A DNA stretch of 64,000 nucleotides from Hirudinaria manillensis. Taxonomy: Eukaryota; Annelida; Clitellata; Hirudinida; Hirudinidae. The notes under the pieces are model-generated. The model did no database searches and was not told the origin of the DNA. It worked only from the letters and a program-made list of their open reading frames with translations. Positions within the stretch are counted from its first letter, which is position 1; every line of letters starts with the position of its first letter. Below, in pieces: positions 45,401 to 56,000 of this stretch. Made by a program: the position numbers and the translations under genes. The DNA lies in the NCBI GenBank assembly GCA_034509925.1, contig CM067536.1:2503501-2567500 (forward strand), written 5' to 3'.

Positions 45401-48400
45401 ATAAAGATTAAACTAAGGATATAGTAAATTTTGTTTAAAACCAAATAATTATAATTTAATAATAATTTAACATAAAACAACGCATTGCAAATAATTTTTC
45501 TTTTCAATAAACTATTTGACTTTTTATGAATATCGTTAAATGCCGCTGATTTCAGGGATTTTACCAAAGAAAAGCTGAAAACCCACAATCAGAGAACGCC
45601 AATAAGAGAACTTTCATGAAATCGAGACTTAATTTCTGTTAGCTTTAGTTATTTGTTAAATCGGATTAATTTTTAAAATTAATTTTTTTTTACCATGTTA
45701 GGATCCCATGACTTCACAATAGAAAGTACTAGTGTTTTTGAAATAGTTATAGAGGACAGTTTCGTGGTTAATTTGGTGCATTTTTTTCTATTACTTTTTT
45801 TTCCTATTATTTAATTAATTATTAACTATTAGTTAATTAGAACCTATCAATTTTGAGTTGCAATTTACGCAGGCTAGCGATTTTTTGTAGACTTTTAACT
45901 ATTGGCTCACATGAAGGATGTTTAATCTAGTTATATTTATTCAAAACGACTAAGGTAGCGTTGTGAAAGTGAATGCTTTAAAATTATTTAATGGCACAAT
46001 TATTAACTGCTTCTACTCGATCGCTTTTGGAAGACTCGGTTTCTGTTTTGGTGCTGCTATACTTAATGAATAATGATTTTGAGAAATGTATATTTGGAAT
46101 AAAAAATTATTTCAAGAATTAAAATGATTCTTATAAGTTGCGTGATTTTCTGTCCAACTTCTCTTTCATCGTTTCCTACCTTTTTGTTTTCAGCGTTTCC
46201 TAGCAAAGTTAAACATTTTACAATTAATCAATTTAATTAAAAATAATTCTCGTAAATTAAATCTTTTCTCCCAAGCAAGTTAATTGTTTAATTTTACCAC
46301 TTTTGGCGTCAGGAAATCAGAAGAGCAATTGTTATTATTATTACACAAATTCCTACTAAAACAATTTAGTCAACAAGTTTCATCTAATAAATAATTCTTT
46401 TAATAAACTCATTAAAAACATTTACAATCCAATTTACAAAATGATTGTAATAAAATGATGTTTGACAAACACATTCGACAATCAACGGCCGTAATTATTG
46501 CTAGAGTTCGTGCAAATAGATTGTAAACAACTATTTAGTTTCCTCAGGGATAGCTGAGTCGGACCCTTCAAATCCTGTTGTCCCTAGGTAATCCAGACAA
46601 CCTTTGGGTTCAACCCGAGGACAAAAAGGAATAAATCTGTCATAGTTATTGAATATATACTGGCATTCTTAGTACTCAGTTGCCAAAGGAAAATATTTTG
46701 TAATTTTCCATTAAATTAAAAATAAATTCACAATTAATGAGGTAAAATTTATAAAGACGTGGCTTTTCCGCGAATAAATTTCGATTGTAAGCTGATATAA
46801 TTAAGTTAATAATTTTGTCTTACCAATTTACAACAAATAAAGTTCTAACGACATAATCATTTCCTCATAATATGCTTAAGTGTGAAAGTGACTAATTTAT
46901 GACAACCGCAGTTACAAAACTCCATACGGGTAGCCTCACCACATTTCAGTTTTGAAACTTGAAGCAAGATTTGTAATAGGATGAATTTGCAACTCTATTT
47001 TAAAATATATTACAAGTTTACGTTTGTAATTTTGTTAATAATTTCTAATGGACGAGGTTTGCTAGTTTTTGTTTTATTAGCCGTGCACCAGCGAACACAA
47101 AAGTTGATGTTAAATTCCAGGTAGTCATAATTTTGTCCTACACTATCTGGGATGCTATGAAAATTTCAGTGGACATTTGAAAGACGTTGGCAACATATCT
47201 TTGACTTCGTGTGTAGATGGATGCAAAGCGCTTGATCAAACATACACCTTTGCAGCTTTGAAGGTTAATTGTAATTTAAATGAAATTACTCGCATTTAAT
47301 ACGTCAATGAATATTGGTTAACCAGAGAGGTAATAAATGCTACTGTGGAAATGAATTCCAAACATCAACACAAGAGAATAATTGTCAAGAGAGATGCGCA
47401 CATTTCTCAAACGAATATTGTTGGGGAAAATATTATAGTGTTTATTCAAGTTTGCAATTTGATTCTTTGTATTTAAAATTTGTTATTTAACCGTTACTCC
47501 TTCAAGCCTGTAATTTTAATAATATTATCTAGCGGTAGCCTAAATATTTCAGTTTGTCCAATTGGATCACATGGTTTTAGATGCCAAGAAAAATGTAATC
47601 AATGTCAGAATGCTGTTCCATGCATGAGGTACAGCGGTGACTGTTACCTGTCAAAATGCCGGTCAACCGACAGTCAATGCGATTTAGGTTCAATTTGAAT
47701 CACAATATTTTATTTTAATATCCTCATTACAAGCATCATTCTTTCATAGTCAGTTCGAATTTTAAGCATCAGTATAATTCTTCAGTTAAATTTCTAAACT
47801 AATTTCTAAACAGCTCATCTCTTAAACGAAGTCAATGTTGCTTTCAACCAACCTGCTCGTCAGAGTTCAACATATTCACATCATCACCAAGCAGAGTTAG
47901 CTGTCGACGGCAAAATTAACTCCGATCCTAGTGTCAGTACGTGCAGCCAAACTGAAAGAAGTATGAATTCCTGGCTCTTGGTTGATTTCAAAATCAGGAG
48001 AAGCATAAAGAAAGTTATCATTACTGATAAGAATGAAGAGAGAGGTAGAATTTAACCCATTAATACCAGAATACAAAAAATTAATGCCAAGTGCTAAGCA
48101 AAAATCAATTTCAGCTAGCACACTTCATCGGGCTTCGGTCTATTTAACAAACGAGCCTCCTAATGAAGGATTAGAAGTGCAAAAATGTGGTGAGGTTACA
48201 AATCCTCAAAATATTACAATCAACTGTCCCCGATTCTTCACAAAGTATCGGTACCTTATCGTCACACTTCCAAAAAAAGAATCACTGACTATTTGTGAGA
48301 TTGAAGCCTACATACACGGTAACCGTGCTCTAGAAATGAAGTTGATATTTTTAAGTGAAATTCAAAAATCCGTTTCATATTTTAATGACTCAGAATGCGA

Positions 48401-48882
48401 TTGTCAGACCAACGAGGTTTGCTCGTATGTACAGGTGAACGGAATGAACCAGAGTCGCTGCACTTGCAAGGAAGGATTTTTTAAGGAAAACTTTTATTCT
48501 CAGTGCACAGGTAAGATAAATTTTTATCAAAATAAAAAAAAAAGCTTAGATTGCATTTTATTGACGATTAAAGTAATTAGGAAATGCGGATTTCCAGAAT
48601 GCCATCCAACATATCTTATATTCATGCCTCTTTAGTGGCATTCGGCTTACAATTTGATTGAATTTTGTAAAACCCTAAATTTAAGCAGAATTAAATGAAA
48701 ATAGGAAATATACAAAACTTTGTGATTATGCTCATGAGTTGTTGCAGATGTTGATGAGTGCGAGAGATACAGATATGCTTGTGATCCTGACAGCACCACT
48801 TGTCTTAACAGTGAGGGATCTTATGACTGCCAATGCAAAAGGGGATTTGTAAAGGATTCTCGGAACTTCTTTAAATGCAATA
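39477..48882 (+). CDS. Secreted or receptor protein with EGF array, WSC and F-type lectin domains (24 exons seen, 3' end unresolved)
   Basis: Exon 1 (39477-39528) encodes MINLFILSWIANVLFGA, a signal peptide. Exons 40085-40219, 40326-40448, 40522-40650, 40842-40976, 41086-41214, 41477-41611, 41722-41850, 42107-42241, 42352-42486, 42596-42727, 42988-43122, 43247-43375, 43568-43702, 43813-43947, 44165-44290 and 44463-44594 each encode one EGF. Then WSC (47121-47263, 47326-47449), EGF-like (47553-47687), F-type lectin (47814-48044, 48115-48318) and EGF (48394-48510, 48748-48882). Phases match throughout; about 1083 codons so far. The last exon has a donor (GTATGT) but no following exon, membrane helix or stop was found before the LTR cluster, so it is incomplete or truncated. 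A fibrillin-like adhesive or recognition role is inferred. Confidence 0.82.
40085..44594 (+). other. Tandem calcium-binding EGF exon array
   Basis: Sixteen EGF modules, most opening D-I-D-E-C with the C-x-N-x(4)-Y-x-C-x-C signature of calcium-binding, Asn-hydroxylated EGF. Two exon types recur: type A, 135 bp (ENNSHECDISNSKC) and type B, 129-132 bp (STSNSCDVAISTC). Introns are also near identical between copies, so whole exon-plus-intron units were duplicated. Spacing between matching copies is about 635 bp in the first part. A larger unit of 1461 bp is repeated (42107, 42352 and 42596 against 43568, 43813 and 44059). The last two modules (44165, 44463) are older and diverged. Confidence 0.92.
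44040..44110 (+). pseudogene. Decayed type B EGF exon
   Basis: The upstream intron sequence and GGATCAGACATT acceptor context of a type B exon are preserved, but after the first two codons the sequence has no Cys pattern and soon reaches a stop (TAA near 44102), with no donor. It stands exactly where the 1461-bp duplication predicts another type B module, so one EGF has been lost from the second copy. Confidence 0.7.
44595..47120 (+). other. Long intron of the EGF/WSC/lectin gene
   Basis: About 2.5 kb between the EGF array and the WSC exons, against about 50-260 bp for most other introns of this gene. It carries a tRNA-derived SINE candidate (46541-46700). Short open frames (45092-45331 plus, 45588-45385 minus) have no domain. 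No additional phase 1 exon was recognised, but one could be missed. Confidence 0.5.
46541..46700 (+). mobile_element. tRNA-derived SINE candidate
   Basis: A perfect RNA polymerase III A box (TAGCTGAGTCGG, 46551-46562) and a B-box-like GGTTCAACCC (46607-46616) lie 44 bp apart, as in tRNA genes. TCCTC (46541-46545) can pair with GAGGA (46617-46621) like an acceptor stem. The anticodon arm is not tRNA-like and no CCA end is present, so this is a tRNA-derived repeat head, not a working tRNA. The 3' boundary is a guess. Confidence 0.55.
47121..48882 (+). other. WSC, EGF-like, F-type lectin and EGF exons
   Basis: The WSC domain is visible from YLGCYENF, six Cys, and KCYCGNEF after a phase 0 intron. 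The EGF-like module begins ICPIGSHGFRC. The F-type lectin fold shows NVAFNQPARQSS, AELAVDGKI, SWLLVDF and LTICEIEAY, split by a 70-bp phase 1 intron (48045-48114) that a simple open frame reads through. The lectin His in the usual S-C-x-H position is Gln here (STCSQTE), and the Arg-x-Asp part is not visible. The EGF modules follow at 48394 and 48748 (DVDECERYRYACD). Confidence 0.8.
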
Positions 48883-49984
48883 GTATGTCGATTTTAAATT
48901 CAAACTTTTGTTTTAAATTTTTTAAGGTGATAAATATCATAATTTGCTATTCACAACTTATTGTAATATTTCTTGAACATGGAATGTGACTGAGACAATT
49001 TGTAAGACAAGACAATAACCATTTGTTAATAGAAAATTCAATAATTGAATTGAAAATTCAAAGCCTACAATCTCATTCAGTATATCTTTCAGTAACGCAA
49101 TTTTAACAAATAAACATACAGAGTTTCCACTTCTATTACAATCTTTATCTTTATTCTGGTTAATTGACATCCTTTAATTACTCTTGTACCGAACCCATAC
49201 ACCGCTTGGTTCAAAGATTTTAACGTTGCACTAAATTCATACAAAACCCGACAAAGGTAAGGACAAATATATTCATTTAATTTAGATATGTTTAATCACT
49301 TTTGGAATTTATTAGGAATAAACATTGGAGACTGGATGCTGGAGATTGATTAATCACAATCAATTATTCAACCACAGACCACAGTTGAAAACCAAAACAT
49401 TAAGAAAAATTGATCATACATGTTAAAGAGAACCACAGTGGGAGTGATAGAGTTTTTTGAACTTCCAAAATACTCTTTGAATTTTAGAACACATCTATGG
49501 ACAGGAAATTCTGATAGCTGTACAATGGGTTCAATGTAACCAGATACAAAAATTACTTAATCTTGCCAATTAATGTATCAATTAAGACTTAATATTTATA
49601 AATTTATAGTTGAATCTGCAATTTTTGTTATGTATTTTATTTTATATGTAATTTTTTTGATATATAATTAACCTATTCTATTTTTAAGGTTGATTGTAAC
49701 CAATGATTGCTGTAATCCAGCGCACTTAAAATGCGTTATTATTTACTTCCTTACTTTTGAACACTTATTAACAACTTGGAGTTTTTTGGCAACTTTTGCT
49801 AAAGATGCATCTTTGTCTTATAATTTATTTCACGCTGATTTCTTTCAAAGCATACAGAGTTTAAATGCATAAATTTAAAAAAAAAAAGAAGATTGAAATC
49901 AGTTCTCTCTTAAGAAGGCTTTTAAAAGAGTCAATAATTAAGGTTTCAGAAATTATTAATGCTTTAAGATATTGGATGACTGGA
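48883..49984. other. Gap after the second receptor gene
   Basis: AT-rich. One open stretch near 49190-49255 ends in a GTAAGG donor but has no acceptor in a usable place. The open frame 49690-49872 is hydrophobic and unrecognised. The 3' end of the upstream gene should lie here or beyond if the gene is intact. Confidence 0.35.
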
Positions 49985-50000
49985 AACAATCGCCGCCTAA

Positions 50001-50508
50001 CTAACCTGCTAACGTTTCGACCTGAACTGGTGACTCTACAGGCTCCAAAGGCGAGTCCTCTGAGTCCGCCATCACGCACAGCGTTTCTGGAGACACGCAC
50101 GCACTGTGTTCGGATGTGTCTTCTAATGACTTTATCCCAATGCTGCCAGAAACTGTACCTGGAACAACGGACATGATTTGTTCTTCGTTTGTAACCTTTT
50201 TGCAGAGTTCCTCTCCTTGTTCCTCGCAAGATGGAAGCACCACTTTGCTCTCCTCAAAAGAACCAACAGGATTCTTCTTCACCTGAAACCAGCGAGACAT
50301 CCTGACACGGAACCGCTGTGTTTTCCAAATCGCCACTTATACTCCTCCTACACTCCTCTGCTAACTTTTTCAGACACGAATTCGTATTCCTCCGGGTCAT
50401 GACCATTCTCTGTCAGCCATGCCCCAAGTCGCTCCCGTATCTCAGCTTTCGTGCCTTTCCAATCCAGGCCACGATCTCTCAATTCTTGTCTCAATCGAGG
50501 CACGCTCA
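50001..50508 (-). pseudogene. SAP-domain Gag remnant of the older LTR element
   Basis: After the insertion point the minus frame encodes PRLRQELRDRGLDWKGTKAE, a clear SAP motif (short helix-loop-helix DNA-binding fold), then an acidic Pro/Glu/Ser-rich region matching the copy at 54750. Its first codons lie on the other side of the nested element (51715-51698). The protein is therefore split. Confidence 0.8.
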
Positions 50509-50772
50509 ATACTGTAATAACCCGGGGTCCTCAAACTAATTATAGAAGGTCAGGTTTATTGAAAGTTTTCAGATGGCTTGGAAGATGTACGATGCTTAAT
50601 TGATTAAGTCTTGAAATCTGCTGTTTCTCTTACTCTCGCTCTGGTTTCCGAGATAAATCCATTTGTCAAGGTTCCTAACCAAAGAGTCTGAATAGCACCA
50701 ATTAATTAATTCTCAAATTATGTTGCCACTAAATTTAATTAATTATTAAATTAATTAATCGGCAATATAATT

Positions 50773-51318
50773 TTAATTATTATTCAATTTATTGGATCTA
50801 GGGATCCAACACTGCCCCCTCCTTAAATCTGTTCGTCCCGAACAGACATCTATTCCCATTTTCATTTTTACTCTAGGAATAGGATCCGATCTTCCAACAA
50901 ACTCATGGCTGCAAATCCCAGATCCATTTGCTTTGCCATCTTCTGGGATTTCTGTTTCCCCCCTTTTACTTCTGCGTCCCGCAAGTTTCAGTCGCGGAAC
51001 ATCGCCATTTCTATGCTCAACCTCCTGCTCCACCATGTCGCCAGATCTCAGACTCTCTACAGGATCACCTGCTCCATTTTCCTTGCTAGGCACTCTACCG
51101 AAATCCCGAGCACTCCCTTCTGTTATTTCTAATGGAGCCGAAACATCCGCTGATAAATCCATGGGCTGTTCTGTAGACTCTACTTGTTCCACCATCAAAT
51201 CCGTGCGCTCCACCGGCAACTCCACGTGACTCATCAGTAACTCCTCGGGCTGCACCAACAACTCCACATGATCCACCGGCAATCCCACAGGCTCCTCCGA
51301 AAGTTCCACTTGCTCCAC
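50773..51318 (-). CDS. Acidic repeat protein fragment of the nested LTR element
   Basis: A 181-codon frame rich in Glu, Val, Leu and Pro with a degenerate repeat of the form VELPVE/VELLVQ. It aligns by eye with the second frame of the element at 55324-55920 (shared TEGSARDFG and DPVESLRSGDM). The frame ends inside the LTR. No enzyme motif is seen. It is probably the C-terminal half of the Gag-like protein, kept after loss of the SAP half. Expression is uncertain. Confidence 0.45.
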   Translation of the reverse strand: MEQVELSEEPVGLPVDHVELLVQPEELLMSHVELPVERTDLMVEQVESTEQPMDLSADVSAPLEITEGSARDFGRVPSKENGAGDPVESLRSGDMVEQEVEHRNGDVPRLKLAGRRSKRGETEIPEDGKANGSGICSHEFVGRSDPIPRVKMKMGIDVCSGRTDLRRGQCWIPRSNKLNNN

Positions 51319-51374
51319 TAAAACCTCCTAAACAAGATTCTACCTTAGTTACTCTTGGACACCCTTTAACTCTA

Positions 51375-51393
51375 AATCCCACTCCTGACACCA
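51375..51393 (-). promoter_or_regulatory. Primer-binding site for tRNA-Leu
   Basis: The plus sequence AATCCCACTCCTGACACCA equals, from my knowledge of tRNA-Leu, its 3' end plus CCA, so minus-strand element RNA can prime reverse transcription with tRNA-Leu. The same site is perfect at 61487-61505, has two changes at 54670-54688 and one at 51777-51795. Confidence 0.8.
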
Positions 51394-52072
51394 ATGTAAT
51401 AACCCGGGGTCCTCAAACTAATTATAGAAGGTCAGGTTTATTGAAAGTTTTCAGATGGCTTGGAAGATGTACGATGCTTAATTGATTAAGTCTTGAAATC
51501 TGCTGTTTCTCTTACTCTCGCTCTGGTTTCCGAGATAAATCCATTTGTCAAGGTTCCTAACCAAAGAGTCTGAATAGCACCAATTAATTAATTCTCAAAT
51601 TATATTGCCACTAAATTTAATTAATTATTAAATTAATTAATCGGCAATATAATTTTAATTATTATTCAATTTATTGGATCTAGGGATCCAACAATACATC
51701 CAAGTACCGCGGCATCCTTCACCTTTCAACTAAACAAGCTTCCACCTTAGTTACTCTTGGATCCCCTTTAACTTTAAATCTCACTCCTGACACCAATGTA
51801 ATAACCCGGGGTCCTCAAACTAATTATAGAAGGTCAGGTTTATTGAAAGTGTCCAGATGGCTTGGAAGATGTACAATGCTCAAATGTCTAAGTCTTGAAA
51901 TCTGCTGTTTCTCTAACTCTCGCTCTGATTTTCGAGATAATTCTATTTGTCGAGATTTATAACCAAAGACTTTAATCAATCATGAAATTATATTGCCAGT
52001 AAATTAATTAATTAATCGGCAATATAATTTTAATTATTCTTCAATTATCTGGATCCAGGGATCCGACAATAT

Positions 52073-52319
52073 TGTAATAATCCTCGGTCCTAATTTATTG
52101 AAGTTAGGTTTATTGACAATATGACCTTTGGTAGGTAATGCCTAATTGTCTAGGTCTTCGAATTTGCTATTTCCCTGACTCTCGCCCGCCTTGCTCGTTT
52201 CCCGATTTGTCGAGCTTCATAATAAAACCTAACCGAAGACTCTGTATAGTAGCACTAATTTTATAGCGTCATATAATTTTAAATAATTCTGTTGATTATC
52301 TAATTTCAGGGTATTAACA
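52073..52319 (-). mobile_element. Solo LTR, diverged, with ATAT target duplication
   Basis: A 247-bp relative of the neighbouring LTRs (starts TGTAATAATCC, ends ATTAACA on plus), flanked by ATAT at 52069-52072 and 52320-52323. A single LTR with matched target sites is the scar of LTR-LTR recombination. It abuts the LTR of the older element. Confidence 0.78.
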
Positions 52320-52616
52320 ATATGATTATTAGAATATCATTAGACTTCTCAGACTGTACACATTGTTATTATGAGACTGGCAGCGAAATTGGAGATTGCG
52401 AATATCAAAATTCACTATGATATATAGGACCTCGCTTCTTAGAATGTAAACATTATTATAAGGAGCACTTCTTTTCTATTGGCTAGCAATGTTTGTTTGG
52501 AGATTCCATCGACCACGTGGATTGTTAAATATATTCGAGGTACGGAACACTTTAATGAAAATTTCTTGCAAAACGATTACAATAGTTCTAAAAACATTTT
52601 ATAATTAACTATATCT

Positions 52617-52983
52617 TCTATATAAATAAAAATGCAATGTGCGTTTGTAACATGCAAATGTTCTCTGAAAGTACTTAACCAATTGCTTTGAAATTTTGAC
52701 ACAACTTAGTGCTGAATTAGAGGAGTGTTTGTATATAGGATTCATATGTATGCCACAACTATATCGTGTAAAAATACGCTTTTTTTTTCGAAAATCCGGC
52801 CATCTTGCCACGACGACGTCACGGCCTAATCTATGTAAATAAACTTTAGCGAGACATTAAAAAGCTTAAACTATCGTAATCCTCAAGCAAATTTGTGAAA
52901 TTGTAAAAATAAACATATTAGAAAATTTCTTTCTTATAAATTTAATAATCAGATTGAGCCACAGCAACGATGGGCACCGCTAG
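52617..52983 (+). mobile_element. Probable short non-autonomous Helitron
   Basis: The 5' part (TCTATATAAATAAAAATG, then an ACCAATTGCTTTGAAATTTT-like stretch) and the 3' end (GGGCACCGCTAG followed by T) resemble widespread invertebrate Helitrons, which start TC, end CTRG and insert between A and T without target duplication. The 3' hairpin is weak here. TC could also be placed at 52614. It carries no gene. It ends about 60 bp before the TATA box of the gene starting at 53091. Confidence 0.5.
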
Positions 52984-53042
52984 TTTAAAATAAAAATTGT
53001 GGTTTTATTTTGTTTACTTTGCAACGTCATCGCAACAAGAGC

Positions 53043-53050
53043 TATAAATA
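53043..53050 (+). promoter_or_regulatory. TATA box of the third receptor-like gene
   Basis: TATAAATA lies 41 bp before the ATG at 53091, in GAGC-TATAAATA-G context, giving a very short 5' leader if transcription starts about 30 bp downstream. It supports a new gene here over continuation of the upstream gene. Confidence 0.55.
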
Positions 53051-53090
53051 GTGTTTAAGAAGAACATTTTAACGAATTTGAAATTCAGAA

Positions 53091-56000
53091 ATGTCGTTGA
53101 TGTGTGTTACTAGCATATTTCGCATATTTCTACCTTTTTTGGTAGTGGAAGTTTCTTTGTTTGTACCTAGATATCCGATAATTAATAAAACCTTTTACGT
53201 GTTTTACAATAATGGTGAAAAAGACACCGCGGAACTTTTACATAATGTACATGGGAATGTGACGGGCACGATCTATCTGATGCTCGAAAGTAGAGACAGT
53301 CTTTATGTAGAGTCCATTGAAATTTCTTGCAGTTAGCTTTTTATATTAGTTTTTTTAATGACAAAAAGTTGTTAACTATGAAATTGTATATTATTTCGAG
53401 TTTAAAGTTTTCCAAGTTTTATAGCAAAATAATAAGGCTGATAACAATGCATTGTTATGGAATTGGTGACTAATATTCATTGAACTTATATTTGCATTCT
53501 TCATATTTTCATACCAAGTAGGGTAGAATTTAAAAATATTCAATTTTAATATTTTTACATGATGAATCTGTTTAATTTTGCACAGTTTAATGCTCAAAAA
53601 ATATAAAAATAAAATATTTTAACATGAAAATGGAAAATTATTGAGTAAGATCAACTGCTGCCTAGTTTCTCAATAATGATTAATTTTTTTGTGGCAAACT
53701 TATGAAACAGATACTGTGTCTCTTTGTTTGTAATTAATTAAATTCCTTCCTCGGTGATGCTATGTTTGGCAGCATCATTAATAACCTCCAATTGCTGAAC
53801 ATTGTGGCAACCAACACTGCAATGTTTATTCATGCTCCAGTTTGAGCTGACACTGGTAGAAATATGTTTTAATTTGAATTGCCTCAATGAACACTCTGAT
53901 GTTTAATGAAATCAAATGTGAAAGTTTCAAAACTGAGACATAACGCTTTCATTCGGATCATCAAAGTTATGATTTGTCTTTAACAAAACCATTGTCATCT
54001 CAAGCTTTTCTACAGCTGCTTCACCAGTTCCATTTGTTTTTATGGGTATTTCTAGTAATTTCATAATTCTTCAACCTAATACTATAACTGCAAATTGTTC
54101 AACATTCCAATGCCAATTTTAAAATTTAACAACTTTTCTTTCAAGAACATATGGATGGATCAAAAAGTCAAGATTATATGAAGATATATGATGTGGATCT
54201 TCAAACTTCATTACGGTATCCTGAAACTGTAGATAGTAATTGTTCTAAAAAAGAAACTGCAAAACCGTGCACTAGAACCTATTTTTGCAATGGAGTTTGT
54301 TCATTTATAATATTATATGTACAGGAGAATTTGTATTTTGAAAATGTAAATATAGCCATTTACGGAAAAGGTAAGACAATTTAAGGTTTTAATGCATTGT
54401 TGGATCCCTGGATCGAGATAATTAAAGAATAATTACATTTATATTGCTAATTAATTTATTTTATAGTTAATTAATGTTCAGGGTACTATTCAGAGTCTTC
54501 GGTTGTGAACCTCGACAAATAGAGAAATCTAGAAAAGCAGAGCGAGAGTAAAAGAAACAGTAGATTCCAAGACTTAGACATTAAGGCATTGTACATCTTC
54601 CAAGCCATCTGAACACTTTCAATAAATCTGACCTTCCATAATTAGTTTGAGGGCCCCGGGTTATTACATTGGTATCGGGAGTGGGATTTAGAGTTAAAGG
54701 GTATCCAAGAGTAACTAAGGTAGAAGCTTGATTAGTTGAGTAGTGAAGGATGACGATGTACTTGGATGAATTCTACATGCCTCAGTTGAGACAAGAATTG
54801 AGAAATCGAGGCCTGGATTGGAAAGGCACGAAAGCTGAGATACGGGAGCGACTTGGGGCATGGTTGACAGAGAATGGCCATGACCCGGAGGAATATGAAT
54901 TCGAGGATGAATTTATTGAGTTTCTGAGGAAGAGCAGAGAGGAGTGGAGGAGGAGTAATAGGTGCGATTTGGAAAGCACGGCGTTTCCGTGTCAGGATGC
55001 CTCGTTGGTTTCGGGTGAAAACTCTGCTGAGAAGAGTTCTGATGGTTCTTTTGAGGAGATCAGAGTGGTGCTTCCATGGTGCGAGGAACTAGGAGAGGAA
55101 CTCTGCAAAAAGGATCCCAACGAATTATAAATCATATCCGTTGTTCCAGATATGGCATTGAGATGGAGTCATTCGAAGACATATCTGACCACAGTGCATT
55201 TCTCCAGAAACTCTGAACGTGATTGCGGACTCAGAGGACTCGCCATTGGAGCCCATGAAGTTACCAGATCGGGTCGAGTCGTCAGCAGGGCCCAGAGAGC
55301 TCACGGAGGTGTTAGTGTAGCAAGTGGAGCCTTCGGAGGAGCCCATAGGTTGGCCGGTTGATCCTGTGGAGTTGTTCGTGCAGCCCAAGGAGTTACTGAT
55401 GAGGCACGTGGAGTTTCCGGTGGAGCGCACGGAGTTGGTACTTGAGCGGGTAGAGTCTTCCGAGGAGCCCGTGGATTTGCCGACGGGGCCCTTGAGATCA
55501 ATTGGACCTGTGGAGTCTTCGGAGGAGTCCGCGGATTTACCAGCGGAGCCCATGGAATCATTTAAGTCAGTGGAGCCTGCGGATGTTTCGGCTCAATTGG
55601 AGATAACAGAAGGGAGTGCTCGGGATTTCGGGAGTGATGGGAGACTGCCTGGCATGAAAAGTGGAGCAAGCGATCCTGTAGAGAGTTTGAGATCTGGCGA
55701 CATGGTGGAACAGGAGGGCGAACATGGAAGTGGCGACGTTCCGCGACTGAATGTTGCTGGACACAGGAGCCAAAGGGAGGAAACCGAAATCCCAGAAGAG
55801 GACAAAGCAAAAGGATCTGGGATTCACAGCCATGATTGTCGGAAGACAATCGGATCGTATTCCTACAGTGAACATGAAAATGGGAATAGATGTCTGTTCG
55901 GGACGAAAAGATTTAAGTAGGGGCAGTGTTGGAACCCTGGATCGAGATAATTAAAGAATAATTAAATTTATATTGTTAATTAATTTATTTAATAATTAAT

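Larger units (their letters stand above)
50513..51693 (-). mobile_element. Young non-autonomous LTR element nested in another, with 4-bp target duplication
   Basis: LTRs at 51395-51693 and 50513-50811 are both 299 bp and differ at one base as I read them. The 583-bp interior has a perfect primer-binding site for tRNA-Leu (51393-51375) beside one LTR and a purine-rich tract (minus TTAAGGAGGGGGCAG, 50826-50812) beside the other. Target duplication ATAC flanks it at 50509-50512 and 51694-51697. At 1181 bp it lacks the SAP part and all pol genes, so it must depend on proteins from another element. Confidence 0.93.
49985..52068 (-). mobile_element. Older SAP-gag LTR retrotransposon, truncated and interrupted by a younger copy
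   Basis: Read on minus: LTR 52068-51797 (272 bp, TGTTGGATCC-like start to TTATTACA end), primer-binding site 51795-51777 with one mismatch to tRNA-Leu, gag start codon at 51715, then an insertion of the younger element (51693-50513) after about seven codons. Gag continues from 50508 down to about 49985, where similarity to the sister element at 54-56 kb stops. No 3' LTR is seen, so this end is deleted. No protease, RT or integrase is present. Confidence 0.85.

Noticed and set aside
48033..48635. Single 200-residue frame as a gene of its own
   Set aside because: It reads through two short GT-AG introns; the spliced reading restores the F-type lectin and EGF patterns in phase with neighbours.
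49865..51394. Host genes on plus over the LTR cluster
   Set aside because: These frames are shadows of the minus-strand Gag-like sequences.
39477..54370. One giant gene joining the second and third receptor genes
   Set aside because: The phases permit it, but 53091 opens with a signal-like peptide behind a TATA box, and an LTR cluster lies between. It is kept only as a lesser alternative.
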